Assembly (NCBI GenBank): GCA_023400235.1
Contig: JAEXFI010000041.1
Location: 62,001 to 126,000, forward strand
DNA from: Bacillota bacterium
GTDB lineage: Bacteria > Bacillota > Clostridia > Acetivibrionales > DSM-1351
Reading direction: 5' to 3'
DNA length: 64,000 nucleotides
Shown here: one piece after another, positions 54,891 to 63,177 of the stretch
Position numbering within the stretch: position 1 is the first letter of the stretch
Layout of the letters: each line of letters opens with the position of its first letter
Program-made: the position numbers and the translations under genes
The notes under the pieces: model-generated
Seen by the model: only the letters and a program-made list of their open reading frames with translations
Told to the model about the DNA's origin: nothing
Databases searched by the model: none

Positions 54891-55268
54891 CTATGCCTGT
54901 CCACCGGCTTCACTTTTATATTTTCCAAGTGCCTTGATTATGCTCTCTTCCTTGAAAGGCTTTACAATAAATCCTGAGGCTCCCACCATTATTGCCTCCC
55001 TTATGTGGCTTTCCTGACCCAGAGCAGATATCATGACTATCTTGCTGCCGGGGTTGATTTCCTTTATTGCCTTGACAGCCTCGATACCGTCTACTTCCGG
55101 CATGGTAATATCCATTGTCACAAGGTCCGGTGTCAGTTCTTTGTATTTCTGTATGGCTATCCTTCCATTTTCGGCCTCTCCTACTACTGTGAAGCCGTTT
55201 TTCTCCAGTATTAATTTCAAAGCCTGTCTCATAAAAATTGCATCATCTACAACCAGAACTTTAGACAT
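54891..55268 (-). CDS. cheY: Response regulator CheY
   Basis: Single-domain receiver of 125 residues: MSKVLVVDDAIFMRQ with the acidic pocket, phospho-acceptor Asp53 in LVTMDITMPEVDG, and the conserved Lys in FIVKPFKEE. Start uncertain by two codons (an in-frame ATG at 55274). First gene of the leftward chemotaxis operon; its upstream DNA abuts a putative recombination site. Confidence 0.95.
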   Translation of the reverse strand: MSKVLVVDDAIFMRQALKLILEKNGFTVVGEAENGRIAIQKYKELTPDLVTMDITMPEVDGIEAVKAIKEINPGSKIVMISALGQESHIREAIMVGASGFIVKPFKEESIIKALGKYKSEAGGQA

Positions 55269-55331
55269 AAGCATGCACCATCCTTATAGTAAAAATAAAG
55301 TATCTAGAATATATTTACATAATCCAATTAT

Positions 55332-55364
55332 TTAATGTAACAATATTATTATTATGTTACATTA
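55332..55364. repeat. Left inverted repeat flanking the recombinase gene
   Basis: A 33-bp sequence matching, in inverted orientation, 30 of 33 bases of 56191-56223. It is itself a near-palindrome: arms TAATGTAACA and TGTTACATTA around a 12-base AT-rich centre, the form of a tyrosine recombinase core site. It lies between the recombinase and cheY, about 64 bases before the cheY start. Confidence 0.65.
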
Positions 55365-55555
55365 TTTTTTTCTCATAAGTGCACAATATAACTGCCATGT
55401 GGCCATATGTATTTTTCAAAACCTTAAAAAAATTTAAATTATAAATGTATTAAAACCTTAAATATATGCTATAATAGTTTCATTAATTTCAATTACATTA
55501 ATTTACAATTATTGATAAAATTTTACAAAGAATTGCAAACTCGGAGGAAGTTACC

Positions 55556-56116
55556 ATGACAGTTGAACCCATACGAAATAAGACAAAAATTAAGCAGATT
55601 TATTATTTTTTAAATGGTAAAGACCCCAAATACGGACTGCTATTTAAATTTGGATTGAACACGGGTTTGAGAATAAGCGATATTCTGTCGGTAAGAGTGA
55701 AAGATATTCTGAATGAAAAAGGTGAGTATCGTGATTATCTGACCTTAAAGGAAATGAAAACCGGGAAAGAGAAAAAAATCAAATTAAACGATTCCCTTCG
55801 TAAAAACATCAATTCTTATATAAAAATTTCCAAATTAAAGTATGATGCATACTTGTTTTCCAGTCAAAAAGGCGGATATATAGGCAGAGTACAAGCTTAT
55901 AGGGTTTTAAAGGAAGCGGCGGTCTTCTGTAATGTGGAAAATTTCGGAACCCATAGTCTGAGAAAAACCTGGGGCTATTGGACTTATAACATGTCAAAAT
56001 ATAATGTTGGTTTGATAATGGATACCTTCAATCATAGTTCTCAAAGTATTACCCTCAGGTATATAGGTATTAACCAGGACCAGAAGGATGAGCTGTATTC
56101 CTTGGTCCAGTTTTAA
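55556..56116 (+). CDS. Tyrosine recombinase, catalytic domain only
   Basis: A 186-residue integrase-family enzyme with a complete active site: Arg39 (NTGLRISD), Lys68 (EMKTGKEK), His133 and Arg136 (THSLRKTWG), His160 (FNHSS) and Tyr169 (LRYIGI). It lacks the N-terminal core-binding domain of XerC/D, like small invertases of Firmicutes. TATAAT at 55470-55475 and GGAGG support expression. Flanked by a pair of inverted repeats, it probably inverts the DNA that carries it. Confidence 0.88.
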   Translation: MTVEPIRNKTKIKQIYYFLNGKDPKYGLLFKFGLNTGLRISDILSVRVKDILNEKGEYRDYLTLKEMKTGKEKKIKLNDSLRKNINSYIKISKLKYDAYLFSSQKGGYIGRVQAYRVLKEAAVFCNVENFGTHSLRKTWGYWTYNMSKYNVGLIMDTFNHSSQSITLRYIGINQDQKDELYSLVQF

Positions 56117-56190
56117 CCTTTTTTGGATTAGCGCTTAAATATAGGTATAGAATTTGGTAAAATTATGTTGTATAATGACAAATAAGATGT

Positions 56191-56223
56191 TAATGTAACA
56201 TAATAATAAAATTGATACGTTAA
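56191..56223. repeat. Right inverted repeat flanking the recombinase gene
   Basis: Inverted copy of the left repeat with 3 mismatches; arms TAATGTAACA and ATACGTTAA-type are less perfect than on the left. The two enclose 826 bp containing the recombinase gene and its promoter. A terminator follows 19 bases downstream. Confidence 0.65.
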
Positions 56224-56241
56224 TATTTTCCTCAAAAAAAT

Positions 56242-56284
56242 AAAAGTGCCAATTATGCTTCATACATGCATAACTGTCACTTTT
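56242..56284. terminator. Bidirectional terminator
   Basis: AAAAGTGCCAATTATGC and GCATAACTGTCACTTTT form a 17-position stem with 2 mismatches, flanked by T-run and A-run. Separates the recombinase from the convergent ksgA. Confidence 0.8.
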
Positions 56285-56297
56285 TTTATTTTGCGTT

Positions 56298-57155
56298 TTA
56301 CATTGACAACAGGTTTGACAGCTCTCCAAACTGTTGTACCGAAAGTACTTCCCCTCTTATATTTTCCTTAAGCCCCATACTTTCGAGAATTTTTTTCAAC
56401 TGCTCCTTATCCCTCTGAAGAAAGCCTGCATTTGAGAGTCCGTTTACAAGAGTCTTCCTCCGCTGTCCAAAGGATGCCTTTACAAGCCTGAAATACAGAT
56501 TTTTGTCCTTTACCTGTACGGAGGGCTCTTCTAGTATATCCAGCCGTATTATTGTGGAATGTACTTCTGGCTGAGGAATAAAGCAATGTGGCGGAACATC
56601 AAATATTATGTCAGGGCTGGAATAAAACTGAACCGCCACGGACAACGCTCCGTAATCCTTTGTACCCGGTCCTGCAACCATCCTTTGAGCAACCTCCCTT
56701 TGCACCATGAAAACCATTCCCTGTACACCCTTTACTTCCTCCAGGAATCTCATAATTATGGGAGTAGTAATATAATACGGAAGATTTGCAACTACCTTCA
56801 CAGCCTTTGTGCCGAACTTCTGTCCATACTCTGCTATAATAGCACCAATATCCGCTTTCATAACGTCGTTGTTTATTAGCTCTATATTTGAATACTCGCT
56901 CAAATTGTCGCGAAGAGCAGGTATGAGATGCTTATCTATCTCTATGGCTGCAACTCCTCTAGCTCTATTTGCCAGTTCTTTTGTCATACTGCCTATACCC
57001 GGCCCAATCTCCAAAACCAGAGTATCCTTGTCAAGGCCTGCTGCGTCTACTATTTTCCTTACTACGCTATCGTCATTTAAAAAGTTCTGACCAAGAGACT
57101 TGGTCAACCTGAGGTTATGCTTTTTTATTACATCCAGTGTATTGTTTCTGCTCAT
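56298..57155 (-). CDS. ksgA: 16S rRNA dimethyladenosine transferase
   Basis: Dimethylates two adjacent adenines in helix 45 of 16S rRNA. The 285 residues: TKSLGQNFLNDDSVVRKIV, VLEIGPGIGSMTKELA (SAM loop), VANLPYYITTPI (catalytic NLPY), and a C-terminal helical domain. The ATG chosen fits the family N-terminus. An in-frame GTG 27 bases upstream, after GGAG, would add MRSGGMEII; that start and the whole 96-base leader recur before the coiled-coil gene at 62268. Confidence 0.95.
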   Translation of the reverse strand: MSRNNTLDVIKKHNLRLTKSLGQNFLNDDSVVRKIVDAAGLDKDTLVLEIGPGIGSMTKELANRARGVAAIEIDKHLIPALRDNLSEYSNIELINNDVMKADIGAIIAEYGQKFGTKAVKVVANLPYYITTPIIMRFLEEVKGVQGMVFMVQREVAQRMVAGPGTKDYGALSVAVQFYSSPDIIFDVPPHCFIPQPEVHSTIIRLDILEEPSVQVKDKNLYFRLVKASFGQRRKTLVNGLSNAGFLQRDKEQLKKILESMGLKENIRGEVLSVQQFGELSNLLSM

Positions 57156-57248
57156 TATTATTTCCATGCCCCCACTTCGCACAAAACTCCATGAAAGTCA
57201 CGGCATGGAATCGGTGCCACATTTTTATCTGCTTCAAAATTTCTTTCA
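57153..57248 (-). repeat. Leader repeat copy B (before ksgA)
   Basis: 96 bases that match 90/96 with 62266-62361, same strand and same distance to the gene. On the transcript TTCCATGC can pair with CATGGA just downstream (holding GGAG) or with GCATGGAA at the start codon region; both options exist in both copies. Confidence 0.7.
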
Positions 57249-57317
57249 GCCTTTATCCTTCAAATAATTGATATTAATATTATTATATCTCATATACATG
57301 TTATTTGAAGGCCATTT

Positions 57318-57941
57318 TTATATTTTTCTGTATAATCGGTCAAAGGGATGAAATAATTCCAAAGTAAAATCAATTGCTTTAAATACAACGATGTATGCTA
57401 TCAAGGAATAAATGGTATTTTCCCACCCAAATATAAAACCGGCTGCAACGACAATAACCAGATTCAGCAATATAAAATACTTGCTTGGGGAATAGTCTTT
57501 ATTTATAAACCTTCCAGCTATCCTCCTGTGCTCTATGCCATCCAGGAAGCCTCCGTATTTAAGAATCAATCCCGACCCTACTCCAAGCAATATACCTCCC
57601 AGAATGGTAGACTGCAGTATGTCATAAGTTTCCCAGTTATCCGAATTTATAGCGGAAATCCAATAAATAAGTGATGTCAATGCAAATATTATGGTTATTA
57701 GCTTCTGCTTTCCCCTGCGAAAATACTCAATGAGTATAAACGGGAAATTCAAAATAAAGATAATTGCACCCAAAGGTATCTCACTGATATAGCTCAATAC
57801 CACAGAAACCCCTATCAGCCCTCCACCGATGAGATTATGCGCTTTAAAGAATACCTCAAGACCTACGGCGGTCATAATTGACCCCACAAGAACAAAAATG
57901 TATTTAATAATAACATAAGGAAGCATTCTTTTAAATTCCAT
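57318..57941 (-). CDS. YitT-type membrane protein, short form
   Basis: A 207-residue protein with five or six membrane segments: VLVGSIMTAVGLEVFFKAHNL and GIEHRRIAGRFINKDYSPSK are YitT features. It ends at FHPFDRLYRKI, without the C-terminal DUF2179 domain (~80 residues) of full YitT proteins. Start has GGAGG at 7 bases. Function unknown. Confidence 0.8.
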   Translation of the reverse strand: MEFKRMLPYVIIKYIFVLVGSIMTAVGLEVFFKAHNLIGGGLIGVSVVLSYISEIPLGAIIFILNFPFILIEYFRRGKQKLITIIFALTSLIYWISAINSDNWETYDILQSTILGGILLGVGSGLILKYGGFLDGIEHRRIAGRFINKDYSPSKYFILLNLVIVVAAGFIFGWENTIYSLIAYIVVFKAIDFTLELFHPFDRLYRKI

Positions 57942-57974
57942 AGATCCACCTCCATTCAGCATCAAATATCATCC

Positions 57975-59189
57975 TCAAGGATTTAATTTTCGTTTCCTTC
58001 CCACCGTCTTACCATATATATAATTGCAGAAATTATATATCCGCTTTGATTCCTTTGTAAGCAATGGCGCAACTATAGCCAGAATCAGTACATAAATTAC
58101 CACAAAAGATTGCAGTACCGGCATAAGGCCGCCAGCCTTTCCCATATTGGCCATGATTATTGAAAATTCACCTCTTGCGGAGAGCGTAAAGCCCACATTG
58201 GCTGAAGCGTGACTGGATATTTTAGATAAACGACCTGAGAACATTCCAGCCGCAATATTTCCGATAATGGTGAGAATTGCTGCTATGACAGCCATTAACA
58301 CTCCTCCTCCAAGGGATAGAGGATCAATGGTAAGACCGAAATTGAAAAAGAATATTGCCCCGAAGAAATCCCTGAAGGGCAGAATATTGTGCTCAATCTT
58401 TTTTGCATGTGTAGATTCGGCCATGACCAATCCCACAAGCAGGGCTCCTATGGCCTCCGCAACATGGAGAGTTTCAGAAAAGCCGGCTACCACAAACAAC
58501 ACGCCTATGACCACCAGCAGGAACAGCTCTGCCGAAGGTATGTCAAGTAATTTATCAATCGCTTTTATAACCCTCTTGCCTACTATAAGTATTGCCAGTA
58601 TAAAGAACAGCGCGGTAAGCGATGTTGCAAGCACCCCCCATATAGACTTTGAACCGCTTAGCAGCAGTCCTGATAATATTGAGATGTGTATTGCAATAAA
58701 CAGATCATCAAACATTATCATGCCCATTATTACTTCCGTCTCAGGGTTTGCTGTGCGCTTGAGATCAATAAGCACCTTTGCTACTATTGCAGTGGAAGAA
58801 CTTGTCATAATACCGCACACTACCAAGATCTCCTTAAAAGGCAAGCCCATCATCCATCCAAGCAGCAACCCGGAGGAGAAATTGATGAGAACATAAAAGG
58901 AACCTCCTATAAATACCGTCTTTCCAGACTTTATAAGTCGTGTTACAGAGAACTCAAGTCCTAAATAAAACAACAGAAACAATACGCCCAACCGACCCAT
59001 AAAATTAATAAAGGTGGAGCTTTCAATAAATCTTAAATCTATAATTCCAAAACGTGGGGCGTGCGGCCCAACAGCCATCCCTATCAATATATAAAAAGGG
59101 ATGACTGAAAAATTGAGCTTGTTAGATAAAAACCCCACTATGGCAATTAATGTAATCGCCACACCGATTTCAAAAACTAATATATCCAT
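57975..59189 (-). CDS. khtU: K+/H+ antiporter membrane subunit KhtU-like
   Basis: A 404-residue CPA2-family antiporter with about 12 segments; LGLEFSVTRLIKSGK and SSSTAIVAKVL are the family motifs. Its partner KhtT-like gene overlaps the leader of this one (26 bases apart). Exports K+ in exchange for H+ and is gated by KhtT. AGGAGG lies 4 bases before ATG. Confidence 0.9.
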   Translation of the reverse strand: MDILVFEIGVAITLIAIVGFLSNKLNFSVIPFYILIGMAVGPHAPRFGIIDLRFIESSTFINFMGRLGVLFLLFYLGLEFSVTRLIKSGKTVFIGGSFYVLINFSSGLLLGWMMGLPFKEILVVCGIMTSSSTAIVAKVLIDLKRTANPETEVIMGMIMFDDLFIAIHISILSGLLLSGSKSIWGVLATSLTALFFILAILIVGKRVIKAIDKLLDIPSAELFLLVVIGVLFVVAGFSETLHVAEAIGALLVGLVMAESTHAKKIEHNILPFRDFFGAIFFFNFGLTIDPLSLGGGVLMAVIAAILTIIGNIAAGMFSGRLSKISSHASANVGFTLSARGEFSIIMANMGKAGGLMPVLQSFVVIYVLILAIVAPLLTKESKRIYNFCNYIYGKTVGRKRKLNP

Positions 59190-59214
59190 TCTACCTCCTA
59201 ATTTTGTTACATTT

Positions 59215-59709
59215 TCATATCTGTCCTCCAAACAGGTAGTTTTTGAGCATCTTCAGATGTTTTCTCTCACCGATGACAACAATAGTTGATTCCGGCAAAA
59301 ACTTATAATCCACCCCTGGATTTATATGCTTGCCGTGACCTTTCTCAACAGCAGCGATTATAGATGCCCCCGTCTTTTTACGTACCTGCATTTCCCCAAT
59401 AGATCTGCCTACACAGTAGGACCCGGACTCTATCTTATACCATTCAATTATCAGATCATCCAAAGCAACATCAACCGTTTCCAGCGCCTTTGGCTTATAC
59501 GCAAGCCCCCCGATAATTGCGGCTACATATCTTGCTTCATTATCATCCAAGGTTATCATTGACACACTGTCCTCAGGCTGGTCGTGATAAAAGTGATACA
59601 ATTCTCTTCGTCCATCATCATGTACTACAATGACCAGCTTATTGCCTTCGCGAACCTCTACCTCGAACTTTCTTCCGATATTCGGTAAATCAGATTCTCT
59701 AATAGTCAT
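59215..59709 (-). CDS. khtT: Antiporter regulatory subunit KhtT-like
   Basis: A 164-residue cytoplasmic regulator: N-terminal 70 residues of KhtT type and C-terminal TrkA_C domain (IGEMQVRKKTGASIIAAVEKG, then FLPESTIVVIGERKHLKML) that binds c-di-AMP in Bacillus KhtT. Length 164 vs 165 in B. subtilis. No KhtS homologue upstream. Confidence 0.9.
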   Translation of the reverse strand: MTIRESDLPNIGRKFEVEVREGNKLVIVVHDDGRRELYHFYHDQPEDSVSMITLDDNEARYVAAIIGGLAYKPKALETVDVALDDLIIEWYKIESGSYCVGRSIGEMQVRKKTGASIIAAVEKGHGKHINPGVDYKFLPESTIVVIGERKHLKMLKNYLFGGQI

Positions 59710-59803
59710 AATTTAAATACCTCCGTTTTGAGTATAGACAATAGAAGTATACTGCGGTCAAAAATCATTATATATATCCTAACATCTCATTCTGACCGCT
59801 ATT

Positions 59804-59842
59804 CTATTCATTTTTGGTTTTATGCCGTCTTTTGACAAACAT
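59804..59842 (-). CDS. Possible leader peptide MFVKRRHKTKNE
   Basis: A 12-codon frame with GGAAGGGGGTG 5 bases before the ATG, about 95 bases upstream of khtT. Downstream, GCGGTCA and TGACCGC (7 bp) could form a hairpin spanning the gap. Basic residues dominate. Confidence 0.35.
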   Translation of the reverse strand: MFVKRRHKTKNE

Positions 59843-60246
59843 ATGTTCACCCCCTTCCAGATATGGCACTATTACATGTCTTTTCTGTACGCGTGTGGAC
59901 ACAGACAAAATATGATGTACTTTTGACTTTAATTAATAACAGATATTATGATCTGATAAAAGAAAATTACTAGAATTCTAGAAGTATCTTAAGCTTATTT
60001 TAACCGATTTAAGGCAAAATTTCAACAATTAATTTTGTTTTTTCAATGCTAATGTTTAAATCTCGCTTTATCTCGTTATATCTCTGTTTATCTCTCATTA
60101 TCGCAAATGTGATTTTCTCAAAATAGACTACTCGGGAAATAAACCTTCAAGAAAATAGGCTGATCCGAATAATCGAATCAGCCCTAACAGTCCCTTTAAT
60201 ACTTATTTTCGCTTACGTACATTAAATTAATAACCGTATAAAATAA
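59843..60246. other. Gap between yabE-like and khtT
   Basis: AT-rich. Holds a leftward terminator (60158-60183) after the YabE-like gene; nothing else gene-like. No ydaO (c-di-AMP) riboswitch core was found before khtT. Confidence 0.4.
60158..60183 (-). terminator. Terminator after the YabE-like gene
   Basis: GGCTGATCCGA / TCGAATCAGCC (one mismatch), 4-base loop; TATTTTC follows on the leftward strand. Confidence 0.7.
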
Positions 60247-61359
60247 TCAATTAAGTACGTAAACCTTTACTTTCTTGACTCCCCAGGCGCTAACAGCACT
60301 GCTGGTCTCAAGATACACATCTATCTTGTTTCCCTTTATTGCTCCTCCCACATCAGCCGCAACTGCATATCCATAGTCAGCCGCAACCCCGGGAAGCTCA
60401 ACATAAACTCTGGTTCCCAGTGGGATAACGCGCGGGTCTACTGCTATAATACCTTTTCTTACTCTTGCACCGGTGGCAGTAATACCAAACCCGGGATCTC
60501 CCGGATGCTTTCCGGTGTCTTCAAAAGAAGCCGTATATGAGGTGGCCCTCATATTTATAACCTTGGAATACCTTAATGTCTCGCCTCTGGATGTCTTGTA
60601 GTTTAAAACCGTACCTACTTCAACAATTTTGTCCAACGGATTTGTTGCAACAATATCCTTGACCAATTGTTTAGCAATCTGTTTTCCATTCTCATAAACT
60701 ACCGTATATGTTTTTTGTCGAATGCCTTCTTTTCCTTCTCTGACTGTATTTTTTAATCCTTTGTCCAATCTGTTGTTGTCTTTAGTAATTGTCTTATATG
60801 GTATGGTTATGGCTTCGGTGACTGTCTTTTCATCTACACGGATTATCGAAATGTTCATATCTGGTACAATTTTGTCTCCCATTTGAGACCCGACGAGCTT
60901 GTCATCCCCATCGACGCCTATGGCGTTGTCGCTTAGTACCTCTTTGACAGTATCCTTATACGTTTTAATTTCCAGCTCTTTCCCATCCACATTGATTATT
61001 ACAGGTACCGCTCTCTTTATATTTATCCGGTTCTCCTGTATTCTTGCAAGCTTCGAGTCAAACGGCACACTGATATAATCTTCAACTGCCACGGTTACGC
61101 CTGTCTGCTCCAGTACTTCTCTTACTGTTGCTTTCATTGTCTCTACTGCAATTTCACGTCCATTGTCGTTGATTACCACGTGTCTTTTCAACCCATTAAA
61201 AACAAAGACACCTGCAGTAACGGATATAACAACGGCAATACATATAATTGCAATATCCAATGTTCTGATTTTGAATAAATTCCCGTGTTCCTTCCTTCCG
61301 AAATTACGGAAATTCATTTGTGAAAAATACCTTTTAATATTCTTCGCAATCGGTATCAT
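60247..61359 (-). CDS. YabE-like cell-wall protein (DUF348, G5, 3D domains)
   Basis: A 370-residue secreted or membrane-anchored protein: membrane segment at about 40-60, repeated DUF348-type units around 60-205 (VVINDNGREIAVETMKATVREV), G5 around 210-280, and the 3D domain at the end (MRATSYTASFEDTGKHPGDPG, AADVGGAIKGNKIDVYL) with conserved aspartates. Probably a peptidoglycan hydrolase of the resuscitation type. AGGAGG at 9 bases. Confidence 0.9.
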   Translation of the reverse strand: MIPIAKNIKRYFSQMNFRNFGRKEHGNLFKIRTLDIAIICIAVVISVTAGVFVFNGLKRHVVINDNGREIAVETMKATVREVLEQTGVTVAVEDYISVPFDSKLARIQENRINIKRAVPVIINVDGKELEIKTYKDTVKEVLSDNAIGVDGDDKLVGSQMGDKIVPDMNISIIRVDEKTVTEAITIPYKTITKDNNRLDKGLKNTVREGKEGIRQKTYTVVYENGKQIAKQLVKDIVATNPLDKIVEVGTVLNYKTSRGETLRYSKVINMRATSYTASFEDTGKHPGDPGFGITATGARVRKGIIAVDPRVIPLGTRVYVELPGVAADYGYAVAADVGGAIKGNKIDVYLETSSAVSAWGVKKVKVYVLN

Positions 61360-61554
61360 AAATACTAACCTCCTGTTAGAAATATTCAAAGGGACTGTGA
61401 CTATTTTATTCTAAGCGGTTTATTTTGTCAAATGTATTGCCTAGAAAATGGTTAGTTTTTTCCAATTCAATCCCTCATTAGCAATTATTAACTGGATTTT
61501 AGTATATTATTCTTTACCTGTATTTATTACACAATAAAAGCTTGAAACCCTTAC

Positions 61555-62268
61555 TCAGGGCTTATCCGACAACTGGGTAATACGCCATTCGCCCGCTGCT
61601 GCATCAAACTGCATGGTCAAATATTTAATATTTTCTCCCTGCTTATATAGCACTTTTGGAACCTCCTCCATGCCTGCATTGGGGGATTCCGGCTTATCCA
61701 CCTGGAAAACTGCTTCAAACTGGATTTTTGCAAGATGTTCTGCATCGGTCATATCGGTGTATATTTTGAAAGCTTTTAGATCAATTGATTTTATTTCATT
61801 TTGATAATTTGATTTAAAGATGTTGGGGCTGCTTAATATTTCATCATTTGACAGTATGCTTATATAGGTCTGAGCAGTTTTAAAGTTTTTTGAATTTACC
61901 GCATCTGCCCATTTCTTGACGATTGCCTGGAAGGGTTCCACATTCAGATTTTTTTTCAGCATCAGTATGATATCTCTTTTATCGGACAGCTCCTGCTTGA
62001 TTTGCTGATTTTCCGAGGTGAGCAGATAATTGGTGTTCTTAATGCGAGAATTTTCCTCTGTGAGAGAAGCCAGCTTTTCAGCAAGCTCCTTGTTTTGCTT
62101 ATCAAGGGTATTAATCTTCTCCCCCAGAGTGTCAATACTCAGGTTTTTTGAATTGCTCAGATCCTGAAAATTTTCAAGCTGTTTTTCTCTGTCCCACAGC
62201 AGATAATTGAATGAAATAAGTATTGATATCAGAAATACAAACACAACAATAATAATAAACTTTTTCAT
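61555..62268 (-). CDS. Membrane-anchored coiled-coil protein
   Basis: A 237-residue protein: membrane segment at residues 3-21, a coiled coil at about 25-105 (KINTLDKQNKELAEKLASLT), and a C-terminal 115-residue domain ending in KYLTMQFDAAAGEWRITQLS, which resembles small ketosteroid-isomerase-like folds but is not assigned. It sits between yabE and tatD. An in-frame GTG 27 bases upstream is possible, as for ksgA. Confidence 0.7.
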   Translation of the reverse strand: MKKFIIIVVFVFLISILISFNYLLWDREKQLENFQDLSNSKNLSIDTLGEKINTLDKQNKELAEKLASLTEENSRIKNTNYLLTSENQQIKQELSDKRDIILMLKKNLNVEPFQAIVKKWADAVNSKNFKTAQTYISILSNDEILSSPNIFKSNYQNEIKSIDLKAFKIYTDMTDAEHLAKIQFEAVFQVDKPESPNAGMEEVPKVLYKQGENIKYLTMQFDAAAGEWRITQLSDKP

Positions 62269-62361
62269 AATTATTTCCATGCCTCCACTTCGCACATAAC
62301 TCCATGAAAGTCATAGCATGGAATCGGTGCCACACTTTTATCTGCTTCAAAATTTCTTTCA
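62266..62361 (-). repeat. Leader repeat copy A (before the coiled-coil gene)
   Basis: Partner of the ksgA leader (90 of 96 bases equal). Same alternative pairings of TTCCATGC with CATGGA or GCATGGAA, and the same GTG...ATG start arrangement. Confidence 0.7.
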
Positions 62362-62398
62362 ACCTTACTCTCCTTGAGAACCAATTAAGACTTATTGT

Positions 62399-63166
62399 TT
62401 ATTTCAATCCGAATACAGTTTTTGCATTCTTCAGTGTTGTCTCGGCAACCTCCGACTCACTTATCCCCTTGATTTCAGCAATTTTCCGGATAACATGAAC
62501 CAAGTAGCCCGAATTGTTCCTTTTTCCCCTGTAAGGCTCAGGTGAAAGATAGGGGCAGTCAGTTTCAACCAGAAGCTTTTCAAGCGGCACAGCTTCCACG
62601 ACCTCAACAGTTTTCCTGGCATTTTTAAAAGTGACAGGTCCCCCAATGGCAATATACAGATTCAACTTGAGCATATCCATCGCCATCTGGGCACTTCCGG
62701 AAAAGCAATGAAATATTCCGCCCACCTGCCGGACCTCAGTCTTTTTTAATATATTCACAGTATCTTCATGGGCATCCCTGTCATGAATAATTATAGGCAG
62801 CTTCAGCTCTCCGGCCAGCTCTATCTGCCTCTGGAACCAATACCTCTGGATATCCCTGGGAGAATTGTCATAATAATAATCCAGCCCGATTTCGCCTATT
62901 GCCACAACCTTCTGATGCTGGGACAAAAGCCTGATTTTGCTTATAATATCCTCATTCATTTTTTCAGCATCGTGAGGATGTATACCCAACGCAGCATAGA
63001 CAAAGGGGTATTTCTCCGCCAGCTCTATGGTTTTGTCCAGAGATTCGGGACTGGCGCTGGCATTTAAAATATATGCTATTCCATCCTGATGAAGCTGCTT
63101 CAACAAGGCGTCTCTGTCCTCGTCGAAGCGTTCATCATCATAATGTGCATGTGTATCAAAGATCAA
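62399..63166 (-). CDS. TatD family hydrolase
   Basis: A 255-residue metal-dependent deoxyribonuclease: MIFDTHAHYDDERFDEDRDA, GEIGLDYYYDNSPRD, IHDRDAHEDT, and ETDCPYLSPEPYRGKRN carry the metal ligands. Placed after metG as in many Firmicutes; quality-control role for DNA or D-amino acids. Confidence 0.95.
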   Translation of the reverse strand: MIFDTHAHYDDERFDEDRDALLKQLHQDGIAYILNASASPESLDKTIELAEKYPFVYAALGIHPHDAEKMNEDIISKIRLLSQHQKVVAIGEIGLDYYYDNSPRDIQRYWFQRQIELAGELKLPIIIHDRDAHEDTVNILKKTEVRQVGGIFHCFSGSAQMAMDMLKLNLYIAIGGPVTFKNARKTVEVVEAVPLEKLLVETDCPYLSPEPYRGKRNNSGYLVHVIRKIAEIKGISESEVAETTLKNAKTVFGLK

Positions 63167-63177
63167 TTTAAAGCCCC

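Noticed and set aside
59710..60246. ydaO-type c-di-AMP riboswitch before khtTU
   Set aside because: None of the conserved blocks of the class is present.
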